Notes under the pieces: model-generated | Database searches by the model: none | Told to the model about the DNA's origin: nothing | Seen by the model: only the letters and a program-made list of their open reading frames with translations | Made by a program: the position numbers and the translations under genes | Part shown: positions 35,652-44,551 of the stretch, one piece after another | Layout of the letters: each line of letters opens with the position of its first letter | Numbering within the stretch: position 1 is the stretch's first letter | From: Actinophytocola algeriensis | Lineage (GTDB): Bacteria; Actinomycetota; Actinomycetes; Mycobacteriales; Pseudonocardiaceae | Length of the DNA: 64,000 nucleotides | Assembly (NCBI RefSeq): GCF_014203735.1 | Contig: NZ_JACHJQ010000004.1 | Coordinates: 909,591 to 973,590 of the forward strand | Direction of reading: 5' to 3'

Positions 35652-36401
35652 GTGTACAAGGTGTTCGAGGCCCTCGACGAGCTCGTCACGATCCTCGAGG
35701 AGGCCCGCGGCGTGCCGATGACCTCGAGTTGTGTCGTGCCGCGCGGTGACATCCTCGAGCTGCTCGACGAGGTCCGCGACGCGCTGCCCGGTGAGGTCGA
35801 CGACGCCCAGGACGTCCTCGACCGCAAGGACGAGATCGTCGGCCAGGCCGAGCACGAGGCGGAACAGACCGTCAGCAAGGCGAACCTCGAGGCAGAGCAG
35901 ACCGTCGCCGAGGCGAACGCGGAGGCCGAGCGGCTCGTCGCGGAGGCACAGGCGCACGCGGACCGGCTCGTCACCGACGCCAGGAACGAGGCCGACCGCA
36001 CGATCGCCGCGGGGCAGGCCAAGTACGACGACCTGGTCGGCCGCTCGCAGGTCGAGGCCGACCGGATGATCCAGGCCGGTCGCGAGTCCTACGAGCGCTC
36101 GGTCGAGGACGGCCGCATCGAGCAGGCCCGCCTCGTGTCCGAGACCGAGGTCGTGCAGGCCGCGCACCTCGAGTCCGCCAGGGTCCTGGACGCGACCGCC
36201 GACGAGGTGACCCGCCAGCGCGGCGAGTGCGACGAGTACGTGGACGGCAAGCTCGCCGAGTTCGCCGACCTCCTGTCCCACACGCTGCGCACGGTCAGCA
36301 AGGGCCGCGCGCACCTGCGGGGTGGTGGCGTTGGCATGCCGCCCGCCGCGCCGCCCGTCGCGCAGCCGGAACCGGCCGTCCCGTTCGATTACTCCGCCTG
36401 A
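35652..36401 (+). CDS. sepIVA: DivIVA-like septation protein (SepIVA type)
   Basis: A 249-residue coiled-coil protein. The N-terminal helix region (YKVFEALDELVTILEEARGVPMTSSCVVPRGDILELLDEVRDALP) is followed by nine 11-residue repeats at residues 66-164 (AEQTV-x-x-A-type units) and a Pro-rich tail. Mycobacterial SepIVA (Rv2927c) occupies the same place upstream of DUF177 and rnc. I recall it as an essential divisome and intracellular-membrane-domain factor. The start is the GTG at 35652 after GGAGGGAGC. The symbol rests on gene order and architecture. Confidence 0.85.
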   Translation: MYKVFEALDELVTILEEARGVPMTSSCVVPRGDILELLDEVRDALPGEVDDAQDVLDRKDEIVGQAEHEAEQTVSKANLEAEQTVAEANAEAERLVAEAQAHADRLVTDARNEADRTIAAGQAKYDDLVGRSQVEADRMIQAGRESYERSVEDGRIEQARLVSETEVVQAAHLESARVLDATADEVTRQRGECDEYVDGKLAEFADLLSHTLRTVSKGRAHLRGGGVGMPPAAPPVAQPEPAVPFDYSA

Positions 36402-36432
36402 CCCGCGTACGCTGGTCAGGCACCCCCCGCGG

Positions 36433-36487
36433 TCGCGGAAAATCTTGTCGCGGGAAATCTTCCGAGCGGAGCTTGCGGAGCGAGCAT
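36433..36487. promoter_or_regulatory. Direct repeat and 27-bp motif upstream of the DUF177-rpmF-rnc-mutM operon
   Basis: Two copies of TCGCGGRAAATCTT lie at 36433-36446 and 36448-36461, 15 bases apart, followed by the second copy of the 27-bp motif (36461-36487; copy 1 at 21844-21870). They occupy the 119-bp gap before DUF177. The 15-base spacing of the direct repeats is not helical-turn spaced, so it could be a site for a dimer or chance. Confidence 0.4.
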
Positions 36488-36520
36488 CCGACACCGAACA
36501 CAGGGACGTTGAAGTTCGTC

Positions 36521-37084
36521 ATGCCCGAACAGCGCAACAGCCCATGGACCCTGGACACCCGGGAGCTGGGCCGCAGGCCCGGTCTCTCCCGCAAGTTCGA
36601 GCGGGTCGTGGAGGCTCAGCACGCCCTCGGCGTCGAGGGCGTCATCGCCGTGCCCAAGGGCGCGCGGGTCGAGCTTGACGTGCTCCTCGAGTCCGTCGTG
36701 GAGGGCGTGCTGGTCTCCGGCACGGCCGTCGCGCCGATCGAGGGGGAGTGCGCGCGCTGCCTCGACCCGATCACGGCTGCCGACCACGACGTCGAGGTCG
36801 AGTTCACCGAGTTGTTCGCCTACCCGGCCAGCATCACCGAGGAGACGACCGACGAGGACGAGGTCCATCGCCTGGTCGACGACAAGGTTGATCTTGAACC
36901 GGTGGTGCGGGACGCGGTCGTGCTGGCGCTGCCCGCCGCGCCGCTGTGCCAGGAGGACTGCGCGGGACTGTGCCCGGACTGCGGTGGCAGGTGGGCCGAT
37001 CTCGGTCCCGATCACCGGCATGAGACGATTGACCCTCGGTGGGCCGCGCTCACGGAGCGGTTCCGCACGGATCGTGACGCCTGA
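36521..37084 (+). CDS. DUF177 (YceD-like) protein
   Basis: A 187-residue cytoplasmic protein conserved directly upstream of rpmF in nearly all bacteria. It contains the DUF177 pattern: RRPGLSRKFERVVEA, a GVIAVPKGARVELDVLLESVVEGVLVSGTAVAPIEGECARCLDPI core and a four-cysteine cluster (CQEDCAGLCPDCGGRW). Homologues are linked to 23S rRNA maturation, but the actinobacterial function is not proven. I use the ATG at 36521; a TTG at 36509 is also in frame. It forms an operon with rpmF, rnc and mutM. Confidence 0.93.
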   Translation: MPEQRNSPWTLDTRELGRRPGLSRKFERVVEAQHALGVEGVIAVPKGARVELDVLLESVVEGVLVSGTAVAPIEGECARCLDPITAADHDVEVEFTELFAYPASITEETTDEDEVHRLVDDKVDLEPVVRDAVVLALPAAPLCQEDCAGLCPDCGGRWADLGPDHRHETIDPRWAALTERFRTDRDA

Positions 37085-37138
37085 GCTCGTGTAGTCAGGT
37101 CCGATCCCACCACCAGCAGCATTGAAGGAGAACTAGTC

Positions 37139-37321
37139 GTGGCCGTCCCCAAGCGGAAGATGTCGCGTTCCAACACGCGCGCGCGTAGGTCGCAGTGGAA
37201 GACCAGCGCTGTCCACCTGGTGGAGTGCTCGAACCGCGCCTGCCGCAAGCCCAAGCCCCAGCACGTCGTCTGCCCGAGTTGCGGCCAGTACGGCGGCCGT
37301 CAGGTCACCGAGCCTGCCTGA
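37139..37321 (+). CDS. rpmF: 50S ribosomal protein L32
   Basis: A 60-residue L32. The basic start (AVPKRKMSRSNTRARRSQWKTS) and the zinc ribbon (CSNRACRKPKPQHVVCPSCGQYGG) with four Cys are standard. It starts at a GTG preceded by AAGGAG. It sits between DUF177 and rnc, as expected. Confidence 0.97.
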   Translation: MAVPKRKMSRSNTRARRSQWKTSAVHLVECSNRACRKPKPQHVVCPSCGQYGGRQVTEPA

Positions 37322-37349
37322 TCCGCATCGGTGAAGGTGGTGGGCCACG

Positions 37350-38120
37350 GTGGGGGGTAGGGCGGCCAGGGGGCCTACGGCCGACCCGCGCAAGCTGCTT
37401 GAAGCGCTCGACGTCCAACTGGACGACGAGCTGCTGAAGCTCGCCATGACGCATCGTTCGTACGCGTACGAGAACGGTGGTCTGCCGCCGAACGAACGGC
37501 TGGAGTTCCTCGGCGACGCGGTGCTGGGCCTGGTGGTGACCGACCACCTGTACCGGACGCACCCGGACCTGCCGGAGGGGCACCTCGCGAAGCTGCGGGC
37601 GAGCGTCGTGAACATGCACGCGCTCGCCGGCGTCGCACGCGGGCTCGGCGACGAGGGCCTCGGTGCCCACATGCTGCTGGGCAAGGGCGAGGAGCTGACC
37701 GGCGGCCGGGACAAGGCGAGCATCCTCGCCGACGGCATGGAGGCCGTGATCGGCGCGGTGTACCTCGCGCACGGCATCGAAGTCGCGCGGACGCTCGTGC
37801 ACCGGCTGTTCGACCCGCTGCTCGCGGAGGCGCCGCTGCTCGGCGCCGGGCTGGACTGGAAGACGTCGCTGCAGGAGCTGACGGCGTCGGCGAGCCTCGG
37901 CGTGCCCGAGTACCGCGTCCAGGAGGAAGGTCCGGACCACCGCAAGGAGTTCACCGCCACGGTGATCGTCGCGGGCCAGGACCGGGGCAGCGGGGACGGC
38001 ACGACCAAGAAGGAAGCCGAGCAGAAGGCCGCCGAGGCGGCCTGGCGCACGCTGTCGGAGATCATCAAGGCCGCCGCCGAGAAGGCGGGCGATCAGCAAC
38101 AGCGCGGCAAGGGTGCCTGA
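37350..38120 (+). CDS. rnc: Ribonuclease III
   Basis: A 256-residue double-stranded-RNA endonuclease that processes rRNA precursors. The catalytic domain has [21 protein letters not shown] (the RIII signature with Glu and Asp ligands), and [18 protein letters not shown] carries the second acidic pair. The C-terminal dsRNA-binding domain ([39 protein letters not shown]) is complete. The start is a GTG 28 bases after rpmF. The last 8 bases overlap mutM. Confidence 0.97.
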   Translation: MGGRAARGPTADPRKLLEALDVQLDDELLKLAMTHRSYAYENGGLPPNERLEFLGDAVLGLVVTDHLYRTHPDLPEGHLAKLRASVVNMHALAGVARGLGDEGLGAHMLLGKGEELTGGRDKASILADGMEAVIGAVYLAHGIEVARTLVHRLFDPLLAEAPLLGAGLDWKTSLQELTASASLGVPEYRVQEEGPDHRKEFTATVIVAGQDRGSGDGTTKKEAEQKAAEAAWRTLSEIIKAAAEKAGDQQQRGKGA

Positions 38121-38982
38121 GCTACCCGAGGTCGAGGTGGTGCGGGCAGGCCTCGACGGGCACGTCACCGGCCGCACGATCGCGGCTGTCGCGGTTCTCC
38201 ACCCCAGGGCGATCCGGCGGCACCTGCTGGGCCCGGCCGACTTCACCGGCAGGCTCGCGGGCCGCACGATCGCCGCGGCCCAGCGGCGCGGCAAGTACCT
38301 GTGGCTCGAGCTGTCGGACGAGACGAACCCGGACATCGCGCTGCTCGCCCACCTCGGCATGAGCGGCCAGCTGCTGGTCCAGCCCGTCGGCGCACCCGAC
38401 GAGAAGCACCTGCGCGTCCGGTTCGACTTCACCGACGGCGGCCCGGAGCTGCGGTTCGTCGACCAGCGCACGTTCGGCGGTTTCCTCGTCGACGACCTCG
38501 TGACCGTCGACGGCGCCCGGCTGCCGTCCGCGATCGCGCACATCGGCCGCGACCCGATGGACCCGGACTTCTCGGTGCGGGCCGCGGTCGCCGCGCTGCG
38601 GAGGAAGAAGACCGAGCTGAAGCGGGCGCTGCTCGACCAGACACTGGTGTCGGGCATCGGCAACATCTACGCCGACGAGGCGCTGTGGCGGTCGAAACTG
38701 CACTGGACCCGCCCGACCGAGGGGATCTCCCTGGCCAAGGCGACCGAGGTGCTCGCGGCGGCCACCGACGTCATGCGGGAGGCGCTCGGCCAGGGCGGCA
38801 CGTCGTTCGACGCGTTGTACGTCAACGTGAACGGCCAGTCCGGCTACTTCGACCGGTCGCTCGCCGTCTACGGCCAGGAAGGCCTGCCCTGCGGGCGGTG
38901 CGGGACGGCGATCCGGCGCGAGCCGTTCATGAACCGTTCGTCGTACTTCTGCCCGAGGTGCCAGCGCCGGTCCCGTTCCTGA
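38113..38982 (+). CDS. mutM: Formamidopyrimidine-DNA glycosylase
   Basis: Removes oxidised purines such as 8-oxoguanine and cleaves the DNA strand. The 289-residue protein begins [13 protein letters not shown], so the processed N-terminal Pro is catalytic. It also contains [14 protein letters not shown], the [15 protein letters not shown] helix-two-turn-helix, and the four-cysteine zinc finger [28 protein letters not shown]. The GTG start overlaps rnc. The 3' end overlaps the convergent tetR by 56 bases. Confidence 0.97.
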   Translation: MPELPEVEVVRAGLDGHVTGRTIAAVAVLHPRAIRRHLLGPADFTGRLAGRTIAAAQRRGKYLWLELSDETNPDIALLAHLGMSGQLLVQPVGAPDEKHLRVRFDFTDGGPELRFVDQRTFGGFLVDDLVTVDGARLPSAIAHIGRDPMDPDFSVRAAVAALRRKKTELKRALLDQTLVSGIGNIYADEALWRSKLHWTRPTEGISLAKATEVLAAATDVMREALGQGGTSFDALYVNVNGQSGYFDRSLAVYGQEGLPCGRCGTAIRREPFMNRSSYFCPRCQRRSRS

Positions 38983-39700
38983 CGTCGTCGGGTCCGTGCA
39001 CGGTCTGCCGGCAGCGACTGTTCCCGTCCTCCATCACCGACAGGTAGTCGCCGTTCTCGTCGCGCGGGATGTCGCCCAGCTCCTGCAGGTCCAGTGGTCT
39101 GCCCGGCAGGGAGTCGACGGCGAGGAACCGCAGCAGCCCGTCGAGCACCAGCTCCAGGTGGCGGTGACTGAGCCGGTGGTTGTCCGCCGGGGAGAGGGGG
39201 ACCGGCAGCGGCGGGGTCATCCTGATCATGAGCAGGCCGATGTCGCCGGACCCGACGTCCGCCCGCAGCGAGCCCTCGTCGTGCGCGGCCCGCACGACCG
39301 CGGCGAGCGCGGCCTGTGACGCGTCGCGGGCGGCCATCAGCTCGTCGTCCATCAGCACGCGCTCGGCGAGCATCGGCATGACGACCCCGATGCGGAGGTC
39401 GATCGCGTCGTGCAGGTACCGGGCGAGCGCCGTGAACGCGTCCGGTTCCTCCTGCAACGCCGCCTTCGCCGCTATCGCGGACTGTGTCAGCACGTCCAGC
39501 GCGACCTGACGAAGCAATACCATCCGGTCCGGAAAATGGCGGTACAGCGTCGCGATGCCGACGCTCGCCCGGCGCGCGATCATCTCCAGCGGCACGGCCG
39601 GACCTTGCTCAAGCATGAGGTCAACGGTGGCACGAAGGATCTGTTCGCGGTTGCGGACGGCGTCGGCGCGAGTTCGGCGGGGTTTCGGAAGGTCGTTCAT
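38927..39700 (-). CDS. TetR family regulator
   Basis: A 257-residue TetR protein. The helix-turn-helix ([49 protein letters not shown]) sits in the first 65 residues. The C-terminal tail is long and overlaps the mutM coding end, so the last roughly 18 residues are constrained by two genes. The ATG at 39700 begins the domain; the open frame upstream is antisense to the kdpD leader. It is divergent from kdpD, with a 214-bp shared control region, so it may regulate kdpDE. Confidence 0.9.
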   Translation of the reverse strand: MNDLPKPRRTRADAVRNREQILRATVDLMLEQGPAVPLEMIARRASVGIATLYRHFPDRMVLLRQVALDVLTQSAIAAKAALQEEPDAFTALARYLHDAIDLRIGVVMPMLAERVLMDDELMAARDASQAALAAVVRAAHDEGSLRADVGSGDIGLLMIRMTPPLPVPLSPADNHRLSHRHLELVLDGLLRFLAVDSLPGRPLDLQELGDIPRDENGDYLSVMEDGNSRCRQTVHGPDDVRNGTGAGTSGRSTTNGS

Positions 39701-39914
39701 GGATGCCTTATCCGGAGGCGAGTCCTTCGGTTTACAAACGCTAACTTTTGCCCGTCCCCCTGGCACTAGTTGCCCAAGCAATGGAATCCCCGACAGAAGT
39801 CCCATAGTCGACAGGTTGTCTGCTTGTTGTCCAGATGTCGGCCGCATCACCGCACGTGTGAAGAAGTCGTCAACGCGCCACCATCCCGGCGGCACCCGGA
39901 GGAGGCTGGTGCAC

Positions 39915-42470
39915 GTGAGTGAGGAGTTCCGCCGGGGCGAGCTGCGCATCTACTTCGGCGCGGCGCCCGGGGTCGGCAAGACCTACGCGATGCTCGGCGA
40001 GGCGCACCGGCGGCTCGAGCGCGGCACCGACGTGGTCGTCGGCTTCGTCGAGTCCCACGAACGCGCCAGGACCGACCAGCTGCTCGAGGGCCTGGAGGTC
40101 GTCCCCCGGCGGCGGCTGACCCACCGGGGGCGCGACTTCGAGGAGATGGACCTCGGCGCCGTGCTCGCCCGCGCGCCCGAGGTCGTGCTGGTCGACGAGC
40201 TCGCGCACACCAACGTCCCCGGCGCGGGCAACCCCAAGCGCTGGCAGGACATCCAGGTCCTGCTCGACGCGGGTATCGACGTGCTGTCCACGCTCAACGT
40301 CCAGCACCTGGAGAGCGTCAACGACGTCGTCGAGCGGATCACCGGTGTGCGGCAGCAGGAGACCGTGCCCGACGAGGTGGTGCGCGGCGCGCAGCAGCTG
40401 GAGCTGATCGACATCACGCCGGAGGCGCTGCGCCGCCGCCTCGCGCACGGCAACGTCTACCCGGCCCGCCGCATCGACGCCGCGCTCGGCAACTACTTCC
40501 GGCCCGGCAACCTCACCGCGCTGCGGGAGCTGGCGCTGCTGTGGGTCGCCGACCAGGTCGACGTGGCCCTGCAGCGGTACCGGGCCGAGCAGCAGATCAC
40601 CGACACGTGGGAGGCGCGCGAGCGGGTGGTCGTCGCGGTCACCGGCGGGCCGGAGAGCGAGACGCTGATCCGCCGCGCCAGCCGCGTCGCCGTGCGCGCG
40701 GGCGCCGAGCTGCTCGTGCTGCACATCCTGCGTGGTGACGGGCTGGCCGGCGTGTCACCGCGTGCGGTGGCCGAGATCCGCAGGCTCGCCAAGAACCTCG
40801 GCGCGACCTCCCACACGGTGGTCGGCGACGACGTGCCGGACGCGATGCTGGACTTCGCGCGCGGGGTGAACGCGACGCAGCTCGTCGTCGGCACCTCGCG
40901 GCGGTCGCGGCTCGCGCGGCTGTTCAACGAGGGCATCGGCGCGACCGTGGTGCAGCGGTCCGGGCCGATCGACGTGCACATGGTCACCCACGCGCAGGCG
41001 CGCCGGGCCTCGCGGCCGAGGTCGGAACGCAGCCCGCTGGCGCTGCCGAGACGGGTCACCGGGTGGGTCGCGGCCGCGGTGCTGCCGCTGCTCGCGACCG
41101 TCATCGGGCTGCTGCTCAAGGCGCACGTGTCGCTGTCGACGGAGGCGGTCGGCTACTTCCTCGTGATCGTGACCGTGACGCTCATCGGCGGCCTCGGGCC
41201 CGCGTTGTTCGCCGCGGTGTTCTGCGGGTTCCTGCTGAACTTCTTCTTCACCCCGCCGCTGCACACGCTGACGATCGCCCAGTCGGAGAACCTGGTCACG
41301 CTGGTCGTGATGGTGATCGTCGCCGTGCTGGTCGCGCTGGTGGTCGACCGGGCGGCGCGGCGCACCGTGCAGGCGGCGGAGGCGCGCACCGAGGCGTCGC
41401 TGCTCACCTCGTACGCCCGCACGGTGCTGACGTCGCCGCGGCCGGTGGACCGGCTGCTGGAGAAGGTGCGGGAGAACTTCGGGTTGTCGTCGGTCGCGCT
41501 GCTGGAGCGCCGCGACGGGGAGTGGCACCAGGTCGCGTGCGTCGGGCCGTCCCCGTGCACCGGGCCGGACGACGCCGACACCGACGTGGCGGTGACCCCG
41601 GACGTGCACCTCGCGCTGCGGGGCCGCGTGCTGCCCGCCGAGACCCGGGGTGTGCTGGAAACCGTTGCGGGACAGGCACTCCTCGCGTTGCGGCAGCAGC
41701 GGATGACCGCCGAGTCCGCGGAGGCGAAACGGGCCGCCGCCACGAACGAGCTGCGGACCGCGCTGCTGTCCGCGGTGGGGCACGACCTGCGCACGCCGCT
41801 GACGTCGATCAAGGCCGCGGTCGGCAGCCTGCGCGCCCCCGACCTGACGCTGTCGGCGCAGGACAGCGCCGAGCTGCTGGCCGACATCGAGGAGTCGGCC
41901 GACCGGCTGTCCGCGATCATCGACAACCTGCTCGACTCGTCCCGGCTCGCGACCGGCGCGGTGCGGCCGCGGTTGCGTGCCGTCACCTACGACGAGGTCG
42001 TGGCGCGTGCGCTCGCCGCGCTCGACGGCCGGTCCTCGGTGGCGGTGGACGTGGCGATGGAGGTCGACGAGCGCCTGCCCGCGGTGTTCGCCGACGGCGG
42101 GCTGCTCGAACGGGTCGTCGCGAACGTCGTGGACAACGCGCTGCGGCACGGGTGGCCCGACCGGACCGGCGTCGCGTCCGCCACCGCACCGCCCGCCGAG
42201 CCGCCGATCGCGATCCGGGCCAGCGCACACGACGACCGGGTGGAGCTGCGGGTGGTCGACCACGGCCGCGGCCTGCCGAAGGGCACGGCGGAGAAGCTGT
42301 TCGCGCCGTTCCAGCGGCTCGGGGACAGCACGAGCGGGATCGGGCTCGGCATGTCCGTGGCGAAGGGTTTCATGGACGCCATGGGCGGGACGATCGGTAC
42401 GGAGGACACGCCGGGCGGTGGGCTCACCGTCGTGCTCTCACTGCCGGTGGACAGGAGTGTGCAGGCGTGA
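39915..42470 (+). CDS. kdpD: KdpD-type sensor histidine kinase
   Basis: An 851-residue membrane sensor. It has the KdpD N-terminal domain with Walker A YFGAAPGVGKTYAM and EVVLVDELAHTNVPG, a universal-stress-like domain (about 230-370), four membrane helices (VAAAVLPLLATVIGLLL to LVVMVIVAVLVALVV), a GAF-like region, then HisKA (VGHDLRTPLTSIK) and HATPase_c (NVVDNALRHG, DHGRGLPKGTAEK, GIGLGMSVAKG). Known KdpD senses potassium and osmotic stress. The GTG at 39915 sits 9 bases after AGGAGG. No kdpFABC is in the window. Confidence 0.95.
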   Translation: MSEEFRRGELRIYFGAAPGVGKTYAMLGEAHRRLERGTDVVVGFVESHERARTDQLLEGLEVVPRRRLTHRGRDFEEMDLGAVLARAPEVVLVDELAHTNVPGAGNPKRWQDIQVLLDAGIDVLSTLNVQHLESVNDVVERITGVRQQETVPDEVVRGAQQLELIDITPEALRRRLAHGNVYPARRIDAALGNYFRPGNLTALRELALLWVADQVDVALQRYRAEQQITDTWEARERVVVAVTGGPESETLIRRASRVAVRAGAELLVLHILRGDGLAGVSPRAVAEIRRLAKNLGATSHTVVGDDVPDAMLDFARGVNATQLVVGTSRRSRLARLFNEGIGATVVQRSGPIDVHMVTHAQARRASRPRSERSPLALPRRVTGWVAAAVLPLLATVIGLLLKAHVSLSTEAVGYFLVIVTVTLIGGLGPALFAAVFCGFLLNFFFTPPLHTLTIAQSENLVTLVVMVIVAVLVALVVDRAARRTVQAAEARTEASLLTSYARTVLTSPRPVDRLLEKVRENFGLSSVALLERRDGEWHQVACVGPSPCTGPDDADTDVAVTPDVHLALRGRVLPAETRGVLETVAGQALLALRQQRMTAESAEAKRAAATNELRTALLSAVGHDLRTPLTSIKAAVGSLRAPDLTLSAQDSAELLADIEESADRLSAIIDNLLDSSRLATGAVRPRLRAVTYDEVVARALAALDGRSSVAVDVAMEVDERLPAVFADGGLLERVVANVVDNALRHGWPDRTGVASATAPPAEPPIAIRASAHDDRVELRVVDHGRGLPKGTAEKLFAPFQRLGDSTSGIGLGMSVAKGFMDAMGGTIGTEDTPGGGLTVVLSLPVDRSVQA

Positions 42471-43147
42471 CGAAAGTGCTTGTCGTCGATGACGAGCCGC
42501 AGATCGTGCGGGCGTTGCGGATCAACCTCGCGGCACGGGGCTACGACGTGTCGACGGCCGCGAGCGGGCAGGAGGCGCTGCGCGTCGCCGCCACCGAGCA
42601 CCCGGACGTCGTGGTGCTGGACCTCGGCTTGCCGGACATCGACGGCGCGAAGGTCATCGAGGGGCTGCGCGGGTGGACGAGCGTGCCGATCATCGTGCTC
42701 TCGGCCCGCACCGACTCCGGCGACAAGGTGTCCGCGCTGGACGCCGGTGCCGACGACTACGTGACGAAACCGTTCGGTATGGACGAGCTGCTCGCGCGCC
42801 TGCGAGCCGCGGTCCGGCGTGCGTCGACCGTGCCCGCCGGTGAGGAGGCGGTGGTCGAGACGCAGGCGTTCACCGTGGACCTGGCGGCGAAGAAGGTGAT
42901 CCGCGACGGCGCCGAGGTGCACCTGACGCCCACCGAGTGGGGTGTGCTGGAGCTGCTGGTGCGCAACCGGGGCAAGCTCGTGGCGCAGAAGCAGCTGCTG
43001 CAGGAGGTGTGGGGGCCGTCGTACGCGTCGGAGACGCACTACCTGCGGGTGTACCTGGCGCAGCTGCGCCGCAAGCTGGAGCCGCGGCCGTCGCGGCCTC
43101 GGCATTTGCTCACCGAGGCCGGGATGGGATATCGGTTCGAGCCGTGA
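42467..43147 (+). CDS. kdpE: KdpE-type response regulator
   Basis: A 226-residue OmpR-type regulator. The receiver domain has VLVVDDEPQIVRAL, phosphoacceptor Asp in VVVLDLGLPDIDG, and DDYVTKPF; the winged helix ends the protein (LTPTEWGVLELLVRNRGKLVAQKQLLQEVWG, MGYRFEP). It starts at a GTG that overlaps the kdpD stop as GTGA, so the pair is translationally coupled. The target promoters are not in view. Confidence 0.96.
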   Translation: MTKVLVVDDEPQIVRALRINLAARGYDVSTAASGQEALRVAATEHPDVVVLDLGLPDIDGAKVIEGLRGWTSVPIIVLSARTDSGDKVSALDAGADDYVTKPFGMDELLARLRAAVRRASTVPAGEEAVVETQAFTVDLAAKKVIRDGAEVHLTPTEWGVLELLVRNRGKLVAQKQLLQEVWGPSYASETHYLRVYLAQLRRKLEPRPSRPRHLLTEAGMGYRFEP

Positions 43148-43524
43148 AAGCGATCTTGCAGTGCGTCGTGCTCGACTGTCCCGACGACGATGAGCTGGCG
43201 CGGTTCTACCACGCGCTGCTCGGCGGGGAGGTCAACCGGCCGGACCGGCGGTGGTCACTGGGCGGCGGGTGGTCCACGCTGCACCTGCCGACCGGGCTGG
43301 TGCTGTGCTTCCAGCGGGTCGCCGACTTCCAGCCGCCGCGCTGGCCGGACTCCCGGTACCCGCAGCAGTCGCACCTGGACCTCGGGGTGGCGGATCTCGA
43401 CGCCGCGCACGAGGAGGCGCTGGCGGCGGGGGCTGAGCTGCTCGACGACTCGGCGCGTGGGTGGCGGGTGTACGCGGACCCTGGTGGGCACCCGTTCTGC
43501 CTGGTGCGCGAGTCCGCTCGGTAG
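43144..43524 (+). CDS. VOC (glyoxalase-like) family protein
   Basis: A 126-residue vicinal-oxygen-chelate fold protein, with its first half LQCVVLDCPDDDELARFYHALLGGEVN and second half HLDLGVADLDAAHEEALAAGAELLDD followed by VYADPGGHPFCLV. The substrate is unknown; such proteins also act as resistance or lyase enzymes. It overlaps the kdpE stop by four bases (GTGA), so it is part of the kdpDE transcript. This attachment to kdpDE is unusual but not diagnostic. Confidence 0.9.
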   Translation: MKAILQCVVLDCPDDDELARFYHALLGGEVNRPDRRWSLGGGWSTLHLPTGLVLCFQRVADFQPPRWPDSRYPQQSHLDLGVADLDAAHEEALAAGAELLDDSARGWRVYADPGGHPFCLVRESAR

Positions 43525-43528
43525 ACCG

Positions 43529-44266
43529 TCAGAACCCGAAGTTCTGCACCCAGTAGAAGCCGTCGCGGTCGAGGCCGACACCGATGGCCGAGAGGTCACA
43601 GTTGAGGATGTTGCGGCGGTGACCGTCGGAGTCCATCCACATCTGCATGACCTGTTCCGCGGTCGTCGCGCCGCGGGCGATGTTCTCCGCACCCGGGCTC
43701 GGATAGCCGGCGTTGCGGATCCGCTCGTCGAAGGTCCGCCCGTCGAGTGACGTGTGGGAGAAGTAGTCACGCTCCGACATGTCCTCGGCGTGTCCCTGCG
43801 CGGCGGCGGCGAGCCGGTCGTCGGCGGTGACGGGTCCGCAGCCGGCGTCGGCGCGGAAGGAGTTCACGAGGCTGACGACCTGGTCCTGGGCGCTGCCACC
43901 GGTCGCGGTCGGCGGCGGCGGGGGTGGCGCCTCGGTCGTCTCGGGCGGCGGCGGGGGAGCGGGCGCCTCGGTGGTGGTCGACGTCGTTGGCGGGGCGGAC
44001 GACGTGGTCGGCGTGTCGGGCGGGGCGGGGGTGGCGGAGGAGTTGGTGCCGGGCGCGGGCCGGACCAGGTCACCTGGCGAGTCGACGACGACGTGGTCGT
44101 CACTGAGCCCGATGCGTAATCCGTCCTCGTCGCCCGCCGGCTGCCCGGCCGGCTGCACGAGCAACGTGGCGGTGCCTGCGACAAGCGCACCGGCGAGCAC
44201 CGCCGTCAGGGTCGGCAGCACTGGTCTCCGTCTACGGGGCAAGGCCACGGCGCGGAAAGTTACCAC
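43529..44266 (-). CDS. Secreted CAP (SCP/PR-1-like) domain protein
   Basis: An exported protein with an N-terminal membrane or signal segment (VLPTLTAVLAGALVAGTATLLV) and a long Pro/Thr-rich spacer (Thr-Glu-Ala-Pro type). The C-terminal CAP domain runs from QDQVVSLVNSFRADAGCGPVTADDRLAAAAQGHAEDMSERDYFSHTSLDGRTFDERI to GVGLDRDGFYWVQNFGF. His and Glu of the CAP cavity are visible (HAEDMSERDYFSH, GAENIA). Function in bacteria is unclear. The GTG at 44266 is chosen; the frame also opens at an ATG at 44320, so the start is uncertain. Confidence 0.88.
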   Translation of the reverse strand: MVTFRAVALPRRRRPVLPTLTAVLAGALVAGTATLLVQPAGQPAGDEDGLRIGLSDDHVVVDSPGDLVRPAPGTNSSATPAPPDTPTTSSAPPTTSTTTEAPAPPPPPETTEAPPPPPPTATGGSAQDQVVSLVNSFRADAGCGPVTADDRLAAAAQGHAEDMSERDYFSHTSLDGRTFDERIRNAGYPSPGAENIARGATTAEQVMQMWMDSDGHRRNILNCDLSAIGVGLDRDGFYWVQNFGF

Positions 44267-44494
44267 GATCGGGTGAACTTGATAACAGAAGGATGACAAT
44301 TGACCTACGAAAACAACCATCCCCGCAGGTCGCCACCGGCGAACTGACTTTGCGGCTCGGGGGAGGTAGTCGCGGCGGCCGCCGCGGTGGACCTCGGGAT
44401 GGGCGCCTGGCCGTCGCCGGGAAGGACTGCCGCCGGGAATCGCGTGCGGTGCGCCGAGGCCCGCCGCGTTCTCCCGGCGGCCACCGCCGCATGC

Positions 44495-44527
44495 GAACGG
44501 CCCGCCGGGAAGCCGGCGGGCCGTTTC
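44495..44527 (-). terminator. Terminator of the Thr-rich membrane protein gene
   Basis: A perfect stem AACGGCCCGCCGG with CCGGCGGGCCGTT and a short loop lies 25 bases past the stop of the gene at 44552, in its direction. Confidence 0.8.
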
Positions 44528-44551
44528 GTCTTCACGTCGTCCGGACGGGGA

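Noticed and set aside
41063..43147. Long second frame across kdpD joined to kdpE
   Set aside because: Its first part is an Arg/Gly-rich shadow of kdpD; only the KdpE part from 42467 is real.
44267..44494. Possible c-di-AMP (ydaO-type) riboswitch before the CAP gene
   Set aside because: Some pieces on the minus strand resemble the 3' end of that riboswitch and the gene type fits, but the conserved core bases are not all present and an AT-rich promoter-like stretch lies between it and the gene.
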